From Ophiosphaerella korrae (Eukaryota; Ascomycota; Dothideomycetes; Pleosporales; Phaeosphaeriaceae): a stretch of 64,000 nucleotides of DNA. Shown one piece after another: positions 48,185 to 61,300 of this stretch (within the stretch, counting starts at the first letter, position 1; every line of letters starts with the position of its first letter). The stretch is from assembly GCA_028456385.1 (NCBI GenBank), contig JALNQF010000018.1, positions 186,001 through 250,000 on the forward strand, written 5' to 3'. The notes beneath the pieces are model-generated. The model did no database searches, was not told the origin of the DNA, and saw nothing but the letters and a program-made list of their open reading frames with translations. The position numbers were made by a program, and so were the translations under genes.

Positions 48185-49379
48185 TTTCGTTCCTGCATTG
48201 AATGTGCATATATATAGAGAGGCGGTTCGATAATATTATGAAAGTTGAGGACCTAGAGAATGTTGATTTTGGGAACATGGTGGAATCTGCGCTCCGTCGC
48301 CACCTATTCTATTCGAAATATGGACGAGGTGGCATCTTGAACTCTTATCTGAGAGGCTCACAGATGCACAAGGAGGCAGTAATGGCGAGGATTTCATTGG
48401 CTACAATCCTCAGCAGGCCAGGAGAGTACCCTAAGGTCCTGCAAAAGCGGCATTTTTCAGCAAGCTCGAGGGAGGGGAGAAGGGGAGGGATAGTGAAGAA
48501 CACGGCTTGAAGTTATTGATTTCGACCTTGTGGGGGGTTGGTCGCTGCAAGTGCTGATATTGTGAAGCTTCATTGGGCCATGTTACATGTGGAATGCAGG
48601 GTACGTTTCGACATTCCAGTGGAAGAAAGCATTGGGGCTTTCTTACACCGCTTATCTATTTAGATATTCTAGGCCTATTGACATGCAGTTGTTGCATGGC
48701 GCTGCTTCCAAAACGATCTGCTGGGTTAACTCATGTTTTGTGCAACTGTTATGTCTTGATGCGAACGGGCGTCTCGCTTAACGCTTCATCATCATAATAA
48801 TAATGCAAAAAATTAATTTCCACATGTACTCCTGCTGTTTTTCTTGAGGGCCGACCTGGCAGCGTTTGGCTTTGTATAAGATGCTCAATAAGTCGAATAG
48901 GTCGTGGTTGCACAACTGAATGAGGCGCGAGCATGTGTATCCATAGATGACGCGGACAAGGCTTTCTAGATTCCAGTCCAGCTGTGCAAGGGTACAGGAG
49001 TGGAGATCGCCATCGGAGGCGCCCGTAATTGGCCCAGCCACCCACCCTGGCGTGGGATTAGCGGAGTTCTATGAGTTGTCGCTTGTGCTTGTTATGCCCG
49101 AGCACTCAGGTCAGCTCCAACCATCAACGCTCTCGTATGTCCGGTGAGAGGCTGCTGCATCTGCATCTTTTGGCATTGCGCGCATACTTTCCTTGCTGCA
49201 CTGCATCGCGCTACTGTACATTAATCATCACGATATGACGACCTGACGTTCTCGCTTGCCCCATCTCCAGCGATCTTCCCAGCATACCCACCCGACATTC
49301 ATCTCATTTGCGCCCATCGCAGCCCCAACTGTGCACCTAACATTCTCACCCTCACGCCTCGCCAGATCGACTGAGCATC
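48185..49379. other. Intergenic region upstream of the giant gene
   Basis: A 1,195 bp stretch between two plus-strand genes. It should hold the rna15 3' UTR and the promoter and leader of the giant gene; the last 120 bases are C-rich and pyrimidine-biased, as in leaders. No other feature is recognised. Confidence 0.5.
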
Positions 49380-52300
49380 ATGTGGAGCAGATTTACAGGC
49401 CGGAGCGACGCCGGCTCACCTGCCTCGAACAGAGATAGGGACGATGAAGGTCGCCGCCATCGAAGCGGCGAATCCACGCGTGCGAAGCGCGACCGAGACT
49501 CGGATCTTCGCTCCGCAGTCTCATCAGCATCAACCCGCAGACCCTCGCGCCAGAATACTGCGCCTTCCTCCATTGCTTCGTTTGCGACTGCCTTCGACGA
49601 GATGCCGCGGGTAAGGGCAGGCGACGACGACGACCGCTGGGCGCGTAGGCGCGACGACCGCGCCTCGAGCTATGCTGAGCCTTCTGTATCAACATCACGA
49701 CGCGACCGGTCACGCAGCAGGGACCGCGACGAAAAGGACCGCAAAAAATCTAGAGACCACAAGGACAGGGACGCGAAGAGCGAGAGGCGACGGTCCACGC
49801 GTTCAGAGCGATCAGGAAGCTCCTCGCAGGTCGGCGGCTATCGGGGCGACATTGTTGACAGCCCCAAGCAGCCCACCCGGAGCTTCAGCGGCCAGATTGC
49901 GAGCGATGGCTTCTCGCAGTTCCCTGGCCAGGCAGGTGCGCCCCTAATGTCGGGCGCACTGCCACCATCCAGCCCAAATCTGCCCAGGCCCCCTCTGGGT
50001 CAAATGTCGGGTCAAATGTCAAGCCACGTGCAGGATCAGTTCCCCGGACAGGACCCTGCCCAATACGCGTCCAGCACACTGCCAGGCGGCAATCCATTTG
50101 GCGCCGCCTCCGAGTACTATCAAGACCAGGGCCAGAGCGTGGGACAACAGCCTGGTGTTCGACCACAACCACCCTCGGTCATTGTAAATCAAGACACGCC
50201 CCATCTTATGGCTGCTGGCGCGCAAGCAAATCCTGTTGCCGATACTGGATCAGGTGCTGCAGCAGACTTTTATGGTACAGCCACTCCCCCCTCGAAGCCA
50301 CCCCGACCTTCCGCGATGCCCGGCTCTTTCTATGAGGGCGATCCAGCGCCTCCGAAACAGCCACGGCCCTCTTCCTCAAAGCCCAGTAGGCCTAACAAGT
50401 CTGGCAAGCTTGGCTCTGCGGCGACCATGGCCAGTGGAGCTGCTCTTGGATATGCCATGGGCCACAGCTCCTCCAACACTCACCAATCGACGAGCTATAC
50501 TACGTCAAATAATTATAATTCTACATCATATACTAATGGAAGCGCAAACCCTCCGCCGCCTGCGTACAATCAAGGAGGAAACCTCAATCACGCTGCTAAT
50601 GGTAGTAGTTATGGTGCCTACTATTCTAATAATATCGAGGATGTGCCTCCGCCCAAACCTCCGCGTCCTGGCAAGCCCGAGAAACATTCATCTGGCAGCA
50701 ATGCTGCAATGTATGCTGCTGGAGCCGCTGGGCTTGCAGCGTACGGCATTCACCAGCACAATTCACACTCTGACTCGCATAACCATTCACATTCACATAA
50801 TCATTCTTCTACCTCCGGAGCCTACCCCGGCCAGAATTACAACAACGGTAACGGCTTCTCGCACAATTATCCCGTTGCTGGCGGTATGAGTGGCGGTAGC
50901 ATGGCGCACCAACACCAGCACGTTGGACCCGTATCCCGTTTTGTTGACTGGTGGAAGGACCACGAGGACGTGCAGAAGATGGAAGAGTATACTGAATACA
51001 TTGGTGTATGCAAGTATTGCTTTGACCCTCGTTCTTCTGTCTACGATGCGCCTAGGAAGCATCACTACAATCGCCGGCGATCGAGCGAATACATGCGCCC
51101 GTCTGGCGGTATTGAAAAGCAGTCCCGATACGGCCTCAAAGAGAAGAAGTCGCATAGTTCTCTTTCCTCTGGAGACGAAAGGCGGAAGAAGCACAGCAGC
51201 AATAATGCTGCTGGGATAATGGCGGCTGTCGCAGGAGGTATGGGGCTTGCTAAAGTTGGGCAAGCTGTCTTAGGCCGCAACGATTTCGATGACACGTACA
51301 GCATCAAATCTGGACGCCATTCACATTCAGGAATCTCAAGCCAGAGCCGCAGTCGGTCTCGAGAACGCAAGGGTTATAGCTATGGTAGCTCTGAGATCCG
51401 CCGCAGCAGTCGTTCACGGGACCGCATGTCGGAGATGTCGTTTGGAGTGACTAAAGACAAGAAGGACAACAAGATTATTCGGCGACGCTCGCGGTCACGT
51501 TCACGGTCAAGCTCAAGGGATGGCAAGTCTGGGTTTGGGACAGCACTTGGTACAGGTCTTGCAGCGGCCGCCCTTGGGACTGCGATCGTCAAGAAGCGTA
51601 GAAGTCGTAGTCGTTCCAAATCCCCGAAAAAGGTCGTTATGCACCATCGACGCGATAGTAGTGATGACGAGCGCCGACGGAGGAGGTCGCAACATCTTCG
51701 TCGCAAATCTTCGCGCAGTTCGACATCTGGCGCATCTGTCATAGACATTTCTCAGAACACCCAGTCACAAGCTGGCTTTCTTGGAGGTTTCTTTGCCGCG
51801 CCTCCGCCGAAACTGAAGCGGCAAAAGTCGATAACCTCAACACACAAGAAGAAAAAGAAGGGATTCTTTACGTTTGGCAATGGCTCAGCGTCATCGTCTG
51901 ACTCGGAGATGGCTTTTGGCACGGGTTACGTACAGAGGAGGAGGCGATCTTCTCCAAAGCGACGGAACTCAGACGAGCGCCTGAAAGCTACTTTGGCTGG
52001 TCTGGGGGCTACTGCCGCAGCCATTGCTGCAGCCAAAGCCGCACGTGCTTCTGGGAAACGACACAGTGAAGTTGTCGCAGTCAAGCAAAATCGACTTCAT
52101 CGAAAGAGTAGCACGGTTTCTCGGCCAGCCTCGCGATACGGTGACGACGAATGGGAGGACTTACCTGATGATGATACTTCTGATTCTTTTAGCGATGGTG
52201 GCCTCGTGTATGGAGACTACGACTGGCGAAAGGGTAAGAGTCAGGAATCACTTGCGTCGAATGGCTCTGGTACCAACAAGTGGGGCTGGCGATGGGGTTT

Positions 52301-55300
52301 CGGCAAAAAGAAGAAGAAGTCTTCGGACAACCTCTACGATAATATTGCCAATACCTCGTTTGTTGGCCCTGCTGCAGCTGGCGCCGCAGGAGCGATCACT
52401 GGTGCGGCTATTGGTTCACACCTTGGTCGTCATGATAGTGAGTCGAGCAGTGTGCATACGTTGCAGACTGTATACCCTGTTGCTTCGAATGATCCCACGA
52501 CATTTGATGCCCGGCGAACAAACTCTATTACCACCTCTCAACCCCTGATTACCTCTGGACCAGGGGTGATCAGCATGCACCAACCTCAGCCTATGCCTCA
52601 AGTTCCAGGTTCGATGTACTCTACACAGGCACCCTCTCAATCCACCTATACCGCTTCAATAGGCCCTTCAGCCTTCTCCCAGGCTTCTAGTCAACCTCCT
52701 TTGCCGATACAGTACCAAACTCAAAACGTCATCGTTCAGGCTTCTCAGCCCGTTGCCCATCCTCCTCTTCCTCGGCGAGCAAACTCGTCACCCCTGAAAA
52801 GCTCATGGAAACGCGATGCCGGCATTGCAGCACTTAGTGCTACCGCCGGTGCTGCTGCTCTTGCGTCTTTGACTAGCAACGATCGTACCCCTGGTTCCCC
52901 AGGCAGCAATGTCCGCTTCAATCTAACTAAGGAACAAGCGGACAAGGACGAACGGGAACGCTGGCGGGAACAAGAGCGCATAGACGAAGACCGCCGTCGC
53001 CGCGAGCAATTGAAGAGAGAAGAAGATGCTCGCAGGGACGAAGATGACCGTCGTCGACGCACACAGCTCCGCGAAGAAGAGGAAGCGCGCCAAATGGAAG
53101 AAGACCGCCGCCGCGCAAAGCTCCGCGAGGACGAAGCGCGCCGAGCAGAAGAAGAGCATCGCCGCGAACAGATTCGTCGAGAGCAAGATGCCCATGAAGA
53201 ACAAGAGCGTCGTCGCCGCGAGCTCCTCCGCCAACAAGACGAGGCGCGCCAATACATGGAAGCCGAACGCCTAGCTAAACTCGAGGCCGAACGGCGTGCC
53301 AACGAGCGCCGCCGCCAGGAAGACGAAATTCGAGCCCGCGAAGCCCACGAGGCTCAAGAGCGCCGCGATCGCGAGTCTCGCGCTGAAGCCCAACGTCGCC
53401 TCAACATGGAAGCCAAAGCCGAAGCCGAAGCCGCCCAAATGCGCAAAGAGCGTCAAGAAGCCGAGCGCCGCGACGCCGAGATCCGCGCAGACACGGAGCG
53501 TCGCCAGCGCGAACAGGAATACTCCGCCCGCCACGGCAACGAAACCAGTCAACGCAAGCTCGAACAACAATGGACTGGAAGCTCCGTCGCTAGCGATGTG
53601 CGACGCAAAGAAAAACAGCTCGAGGAACGCGAGCGCGAGATTTTACAGCCGGATACGAACAAGAGTTCGCTTGCCGGCGCGGTTGCTGCTGGCGCCGCCG
53701 CAGCGATTGCTGGCGCGGCGATTGAGTCGTATGCTGGCAAGAACAAGGAGACGGACAAGGGCAAAAAGACAACCTACAAAGGCAAAGAAAAGGAGAAGGA
53801 TCGTCGACGCGACTCTTCGCCCGACTTTTCGTCGGCATCGAAGTCGAGCGACAAGTCGTATAAATCGAGTGTTGACACTTACCCGTCGTCGGGTTCTAGC
53901 AGATATGAGTCGTCGGAGGTTAGTACTGTTATTCCGATTAAAGGCAAGACGTATGAGCCTTCGAATGTGAGCAGTTACGAGTCTTCAGAAGTCAGTACTG
54001 TGATTCCTATTAAGGGCAAGACGTATGAGTCGAGCGCTAGCAGGTATGAACCGTCGAATGCTGGCTCGTATGAGAATTCGGAGGTTAGTACTGTTGTGCC
54101 TATTAAGTCGAGGACGTACGAGCCTTCAAATGCTAGCCGATACGAACCATCGGAGGTCAGCACTGTCATCCCTGCTAAGTCTAGGACGCATGAGCCTTCG
54201 GAAGTCAGCACTGTTGTGCCTAGCAAACCTAAGACGTTCGAACCCAGCAACGTCGTCACCTATGTACCAAGCAATATTCAACAGGATTATGCCCATGAGG
54301 AGATCTTCGATCCCACCCAGTTTAAGAGGAAACGGTCGACGACTGATGATGGATCGGGTAATACACAGTCTGCAACTAGCGTTCTGAAGGACTGGGAATC
54401 AAGATATAACGAACCGCCAGTGACACAAGCGGAGTTCTTCGCGACCGAGCTCGAACAGTACTTAAAGGACGAGAACTTGCCCAAGGTCCGCAAGATCGAT
54501 CCTAATGAGGGTGCTACCAACCTCACCATGTCCGAAGCTCATAATGAGTCTAACTCCAGCCATTCAATGGCTCCGCCATATCCTTCCCCCTACGCATTTG
54601 TTGCTACACGAGATGGTAAACCCAGTCACCGGATGTGGCCTGTACCTGCTTTGAACCTCATTGCGCCTACCCCACCAGGAAGTCGAGCGCCGTCTGTCCA
54701 TAGCGTTTCTATGCCTCCATCGCCCGCCATCGAGCCTGTCACGGAGATCGAGGAGCTGCCAATGGTTGAAGAAGCCAACCGAGCGAGATCGCGTGTCAGC
54801 TGGGGCGAGAACCAATTCCACCACTTCGAAGTGCCAACTCCAGATTCCTATCGCGAGCAGTTTGTCTCCGATGGTGACTTTAAGAAGCACGAGAAACAGG
54901 AGAAACAGTACTCGAGTAATGATATCACTGTGGAGCAAGAATCACCGAAGTCTGGACAGAAAGTTACGACATACCAGGCTTATCACCCAGATAACGCATC
55001 CGAAGTCTCGGATGCTACTACGATTTATCAAGCTTACCACCCAGAGCAAGCACATCAAGCTCCTGAACCTCCAAAGTATCCGGAAAGTGCGCAGTCGACA
55101 GTGTCCGACAGTACGTATGACTGGGACAGTGTTTCCACTGTATCATCAAAGCAGAGCAGTAAGAAGGATAAGAAGGCCAAGGCCGCCGTTGCTGCCGCAA
55201 CAGCAGAAGACTGGGAGAGACACAGGCGTGAGAACGCTTCTGTCATCAGCAATCCTTTTACCGATTCACATATTGCGCCTTCCACAATCGCGCCATCCAC

Positions 55301-58300
55301 AATTGCACCATCTACGGTCGCTTCTTCCGTTCCTTCGTCAAGCAGCGTGTATCAAACACCATCCTACGAATCAGGCTCTGAGCTCGACTTCAAGAGCTAT
55401 GGTTCCAAATCAACAAAAAGTATTGGTGTTGAAAAGAAGGAAGTCATTCCTGAGCCTGAGATGCACATACCTGGTAGCTTTGATGAACCGCCGATGTCTG
55501 AACCAGTTATTCAGAAATCAGTCGAAGAGGACTGGGATTCGCCATCAAAGTCGAGCAAGAAGGGTAAGAAGAAGTCGAAAAGTACTGACGATGTTGTGAT
55601 AGCACAAGATACACCGAACCGAACAGAGTCAGAGCGTACGCCAGAACCTCAGCAAGTCAAAGAGGTAACGCCCGAGCCTGAAACTAAGCTGAGTAAAAAG
55701 GAGAGGAAGAAGAAATCCAAGGCAAAGCGTGTTAGCGTAGACAGCTGGGAGCTGAGTGATGCTAGTCCGCCTGCTAGCCCAGCTTTCGAACGGGATATTA
55801 GAGACATCGAGCCCTCGTCACCTTCCCCATCGACTTCAAAGTCTGCACAAGCAGATGATACTTCGCGGTCTACAAAATCTAGCAGTAATTTCGGCGCAGC
55901 TGCTATGGCTGGGGGCTTTGCTGCGCTTCTCGGCACCACCATGCAACAAGACCAAGCTCGAATCAACGCAGACTCTGAACACATTCAGCAAAACCTTAAG
56001 TCTACAGAGAAACCCAAGCCTCGAGAAACCCCTTCTTCCCCACCTAATGGTACACACGCCTACGATTATAACGAAAGGGTCATTTCAGTCCCGACCACCG
56101 CCTTTGACGAAAACGAACTTCCTGATGCCAAGACTCCCCGAAGGAAGAAGGAGAAAAGACACAGCAGCGGAAGATGGTCGCCAACCATCGGCTCGCCCCT
56201 TCGAACCGAGACCAAATATGAAGATTATATGGGCACTCCTTCCAAGCCTTCTCGATCTGAGGAACATCCAATTGTTGAAGCCCTTAAGGCGCCCACTGGC
56301 TCAGATGGCCCTGGGCTATTTAATTCTCGGAGCACGTATGACTCTGGGTATTATGCACCTGACGACCCGCCTCAGAAGGGGCCTGCTGAACGCGACTCAG
56401 ACGAGTTCTTTTCTGCAGGGTCGGAGGAGCGGGAGAAGGAGAAGAATAAAGCGCGGGATTCGGGTGTGCTTGAGGGATCTGAGACGAAGTCGCCAAGCAA
56501 GTATGAAAACAGAGAGGATCGAACTGTTGTGTCACCGAAGAGCACCAGGTACGATGATGCGACGTCTGTCAAGTCACCGAGCAAGTACGAAGATAACGAA
56601 TATCGCTCCGTCGTGTCGCCGAAACGCAGATATGATGACGATACACGATCTGTTGGATCGTCCAGGAGCAAATATGATGATGAGCAAGAGCGTGAAGAAC
56701 GACATAAGCAACGCCGCGAGGCGAAGTCTGTGAGCCGTGAGCAGAGCCGCGACCGAGGCTATGGTCTTGAAGAAGGTGGAGAACATGGAGAACGTCGACG
56801 AAGACATCGACGTCGCGAAACCGATGACGGTGCCGATGACTGGGATACCAGATCCACCATCTCCGAAGCTCGTTCTGAAGCCAATGGTGAACGGAGACAC
56901 AAACACAAGAGACGATCAAGTGAACGAGATGGGTCGCTCGAGAGTACCACTCGTCACCGCTCATCCGCCGCCTCGGAGCCAGGCGATCTCAATGAGGAGC
57001 GCAGATCTCATCGGAGAAAGTCAAGAAGAGATGACGATGATAATGCCTCTGTGGTCTCTACATCCTCACGCTATGATGACGATCGAAACTCTAAGAAAGA
57101 GAAAGAGAAAGAGAAAGAGAAGCGCTCAAGTGGCCTGTTCGGACTCTTCAGCAAATCAAAGGAGAACCTTGCTGAATCTCCCAGCAAGTCTTCAAAGCCA
57201 AAAGATGATGACGAAGAAGAAGAAGGTAAAAGACGCAGAAGGAAGCACAGGTCGGATCGTGGGTCAACATATGGATCAGATGATGATGATATGCGTTCCA
57301 CAATCTCGTCTAGCAGCCGCCGTGAAAAGAGAAGCAGTCGCTCAGAAAGAGGAGAAAGTGATAGGAGGGATTCATATGATGATAAGGTACATCGCTCTTC
57401 TCATGCGCGATAGCATTGTTGTTTCCAATGTAATTAGAATGAATGTTGATATTGTATTTATAGGATCGCTCATACCCTCGATACTCGCCGTCGCGTGCCG
57501 ATGTACAGCAGCAAGACCAAGAACATCAGTCTTTTTTAGACAATCGGGCAGTGGCCGCGGCCACTACTCCAGCTCCACTGCCCGATAATGAGTCTGATGA
57601 GACCCACGATCAGGCAAGTGGCATCATCCCTGGAGATCGGCCCGAACACCCTCTCCCAACGCTCGATGATAAACATTACTTCTTGAATACTCCCAGCAGT
57701 ATCGAGCGCCCGAGGACACCACCTGCGCTGTCGTTCGAAGACAGTCGTGCGCTCCTAACACGCCTGACCGGTTTACAGCCATGGCAGCTAGAAGCTTTCC
57801 CTGACGAACTTCCTCCCCTCCCCTTGTCACGACCAAGTTCACCTTTACGTTCCCCTGAGTCCAGTCGATCCTCTGCCCCCGCCATTCAGCGTCGCCTCTC
57901 CTCTACCGCCGTCCCAATCCGCTTCCGCAAACCCCCAGGTTCCCCCGTCGCGCAACGCAACGAACCCGAGCCCATTCCCAGCCCCTCCGTCTCACCCCTC
58001 CGTACCCGCCATACAAAGGCCCATTCTGCCGAATTCAAAGCCTCTCGCGAAATCCGCCCGCTCTACCTCCTGGAATGCACGCGCAAGCCAGAGCAAATCG
58101 AGGAAAGCTTGCCCGCCCTGCCCTCTAGTGGTAGTCCCTCGCGCGCCTCCTCCACAACAGATACGGACGCCGAGTACGAATCGGCGCTGGAGGAGCCTGA
58201 TCATGTCACGCCCGACGACCCCTTCTTTGACCCACTGTCAGACCTCATAGCCGCGCAATCGGCTCGCGATGATGACGCCGACGGCTCTGGACAGGTCACG

Positions 58301-61300
58301 CCCAAGGCGTCGGACTTCGTCCCTGTATCTACAGGCCCGGCTCACGATGCGCTGGCTGCTGCGTTGGAAGATGTGTGTGCTGAGACGCCGCAGCCCGTGT
58401 CCCCGGTTGTGGCTAGTCCGCTGGCGCCGAGTGCGCCGCTGGACGATTCAATGATGAGGAGTGGTTGGGAGGATGGGACTGGGTCGAGGACTGAGAGTAA
58501 GTTAAGGGATGCGGCGATGGGGGCGGCAATGGTGGGGATTACGGCTGCGGCGTTGAGGAGAGGAGTTGGATCGCCGGTTAGTCTGTTGAGGCCGAGATCT
58601 GTGTCGCCGGAGGCGAGTGAAGGTGTGCGGGAGAGCGGTGAGGGGGTTGATGATGTCGTTGCCCCTGAGCTGGAGCAAGAAAGCATTGACGCCGTTGCGC
58701 CAGAGCCATCATCCATCACCCCAACCTCGAAGAAAAACAAGAAAGGCAAAAAGGGTAAAAAGGCCTCCCTCTCTGAACCAGCGCTCCCAATACCCTCGCA
58801 TGAGATTTCCGATCCGAAGCAGTATATCCCCACGTTTGTCGACAACGAAGACGAGTGGGCAAAGAATAAATCCGACTCCATCATCACGGACGACGCTACC
58901 CTTGTCGCTGAGTCTGCGCCCAGCCCATCGACTCCAAAAGCGCTCCGAAATGAAAAAGTGCTCGAGACCACGGCTCCGCAAGCGCCCAGCGATGTCGAAA
59001 TCCAGCGTGCAACCCCTGTACAAGAGGGCATCGATGCCATCGCACCTCCCCCTTACGAGGACCTAGAGCAAACGCTTGCAGACGTAAAGTCTGAGCCTGT
59101 CGTCTCTGGCCCATCAAAGGGCAAGAAAGCTAAGAAGTGGAAGAAGAGCAAGCGTAGCAGTCAACAGGTCGAGCCTGAACTAGCCCGGGATGACTATATT
59201 CTCCCTGATGAGTCGGCGCAAAACGAGTATATTCTGCCTGCGCCTGAGACGCAAGAGGTGGGCGAGCGAGAGGGTGATGTGGCAAAAGGGAAGAGTCTAA
59301 CGGATGAGTATTATGAGAATGTGAAGGGGTTGGAGGCGGTACATGTGGGAGGGGATAAGACAGAGTCTAAGACAGAGATCGATTCGACCAAGACTGGAGA
59401 TGAGCGTGAGGTAATTAAGACAACCGTTGAGAAACCTCAGACCCAGGACAAGGACGCAAGCGCACCTGCACCGACCGAGCAAACCGTTTTCACACCCATT
59501 GAGCCAGAGAAGAAAGGCGATGCGCCCTTAGTCGTTGAACCTCCAACGCTCGCTCTCGAGCAGCCAGTCCCAACTAAAGAAGCTAAGCGGCCTAAGACTC
59601 CGGTGCGAGAGGCACCAGCTGCTGAGCCTGAACCAACATCATCGGGGTGGGGAGGCAGTCTTTGGGGCGCGCTGGGTTGGGGTAAAAAGAAGTCTCCATC
59701 GCCCAAGCCCGCGGCTCCTGTTGCTGCTCCTGTCGTGGAGGAAAAGAGCGAGATACAAGTACCACCTACGCCTGTTGTGCTTGAGACAAAGTCGGCTGAA
59801 GACGTCCAGGAACCGCTGCAAACGGTGCCACAAGCACAGGCGGACGCCCAAAGCGAAGAGACAACACCCCAAGACCAGCCTGACACGCAAAGCAAAGAAG
59901 AGCCGCCTCAAGAGACCCCTGAAGTCATCACCGAAGTGAAGACACCATTTGTCGTTCCGCAGACTGCGTACTTCACTGATGGCGGTAGACCGGCTTTCAC
60001 GTTCCCAGTCGCTTCGGCTACGCGCGAGGTTGTTGACGTGCCTGTGGACAACAAGGTCGGCGAGAAGACTCTCGACGATATGCCTCAGACAAGCCTTCCG
60101 GAACCTAGCGATGTTGAGAAGGAACCGCAACAAACCTATCGAGCGATCCTACCGCAAAATGCCTTCTTCACTGACGGCGGCAAGCCAGCTTTTACGTCCC
60201 CGTTTCAGTCAGTCAAACCTGTTGAGGAAGACGTTGTGGAAGATGTTACTTCACAGAGCCTGCCTGATGCTCGAGATGAGGTTGTCGAAGTGTCACGAGA
60301 GGTTCCGACCATACAAGCACCTTCCGAAATCGTACCTCTCCCAGAACCGGAAGAAAGCGTCCCAGCTAAGTCGACGGCGCCGAAGAAGAAGAAAAATAAG
60401 AAGGATAAGAAGAAGCGAGGGAGCATCGTAGCTTCCGAGCCGGTTGAGGCCGGTCCAAGCACTGTTGAAGAGACACGCGATGCTGCGGGAGAGAAGGCTG
60501 CGCTGCTAGAAGACGTTCTCGTCGCGGATGCTCCTACGGAGCCTGTGGTTAGCACTGAGCCTCTCCAGCAAGCGGCAGAGGAACTTGTACCCGAGCAACA
60601 GCTTGAGAAAGCACCTGAGACGACGAAAGATGAACTTTCTCAGGATGTATTACCTGCTGCGGAAGAACCTGCAACAATATCCAGCGTGGACGAACCTGCA
60701 CCAGTACCCATCATAGAAGAACCCGCAGCAATACCCACTCCCGCTATCGAAGAAGATGCTGCACCCTCATCTAGTAAGAAAAAGAAAAAGGACAAGAAGG
60801 CGAAGCGTGGAAGCATGCAAATTGATGACAGTGCACCAAGTACACCGGTCACGGAACGAGAGCTGGAACTAGCGCCGCCAGAGCCGAAGGAGGTGCGAGA
60901 CGATGCTTTCGATGTCCCGCTGCCGATAGCCTCGCTGGAGGAAGAAGGTGAACTGAAGGAACTTGAGACTGAGGTTCCGGAAGAAAAGCCAGCAACCGCA
61001 CCCACTCAAGATCCCACGCTCGAGCCAGTCGCGATCGAAAAAGATGCCGGTCTTCAACCATCTCTCGCTGAAGACATTCCACTGGACGTCCTATCTATTA
61101 CTCAAGACGCCGTGGTGCAGCCTACGCCTGCGGTTGGGCCCTTAGATCCGGCTGTAGAGAATTGGGGCTTCGCGCCGAAGAAGGGCAAAAAGGGGAAGAT
61201 GAGTGCGGTGCAGACGCCCGAGGTTCAACTTGATCCTGTTGTCGAGCCGGAGAATGTCGAACTGCCGAAGGACGTGGAGGGCGAGTTGGATGTTCCACTT

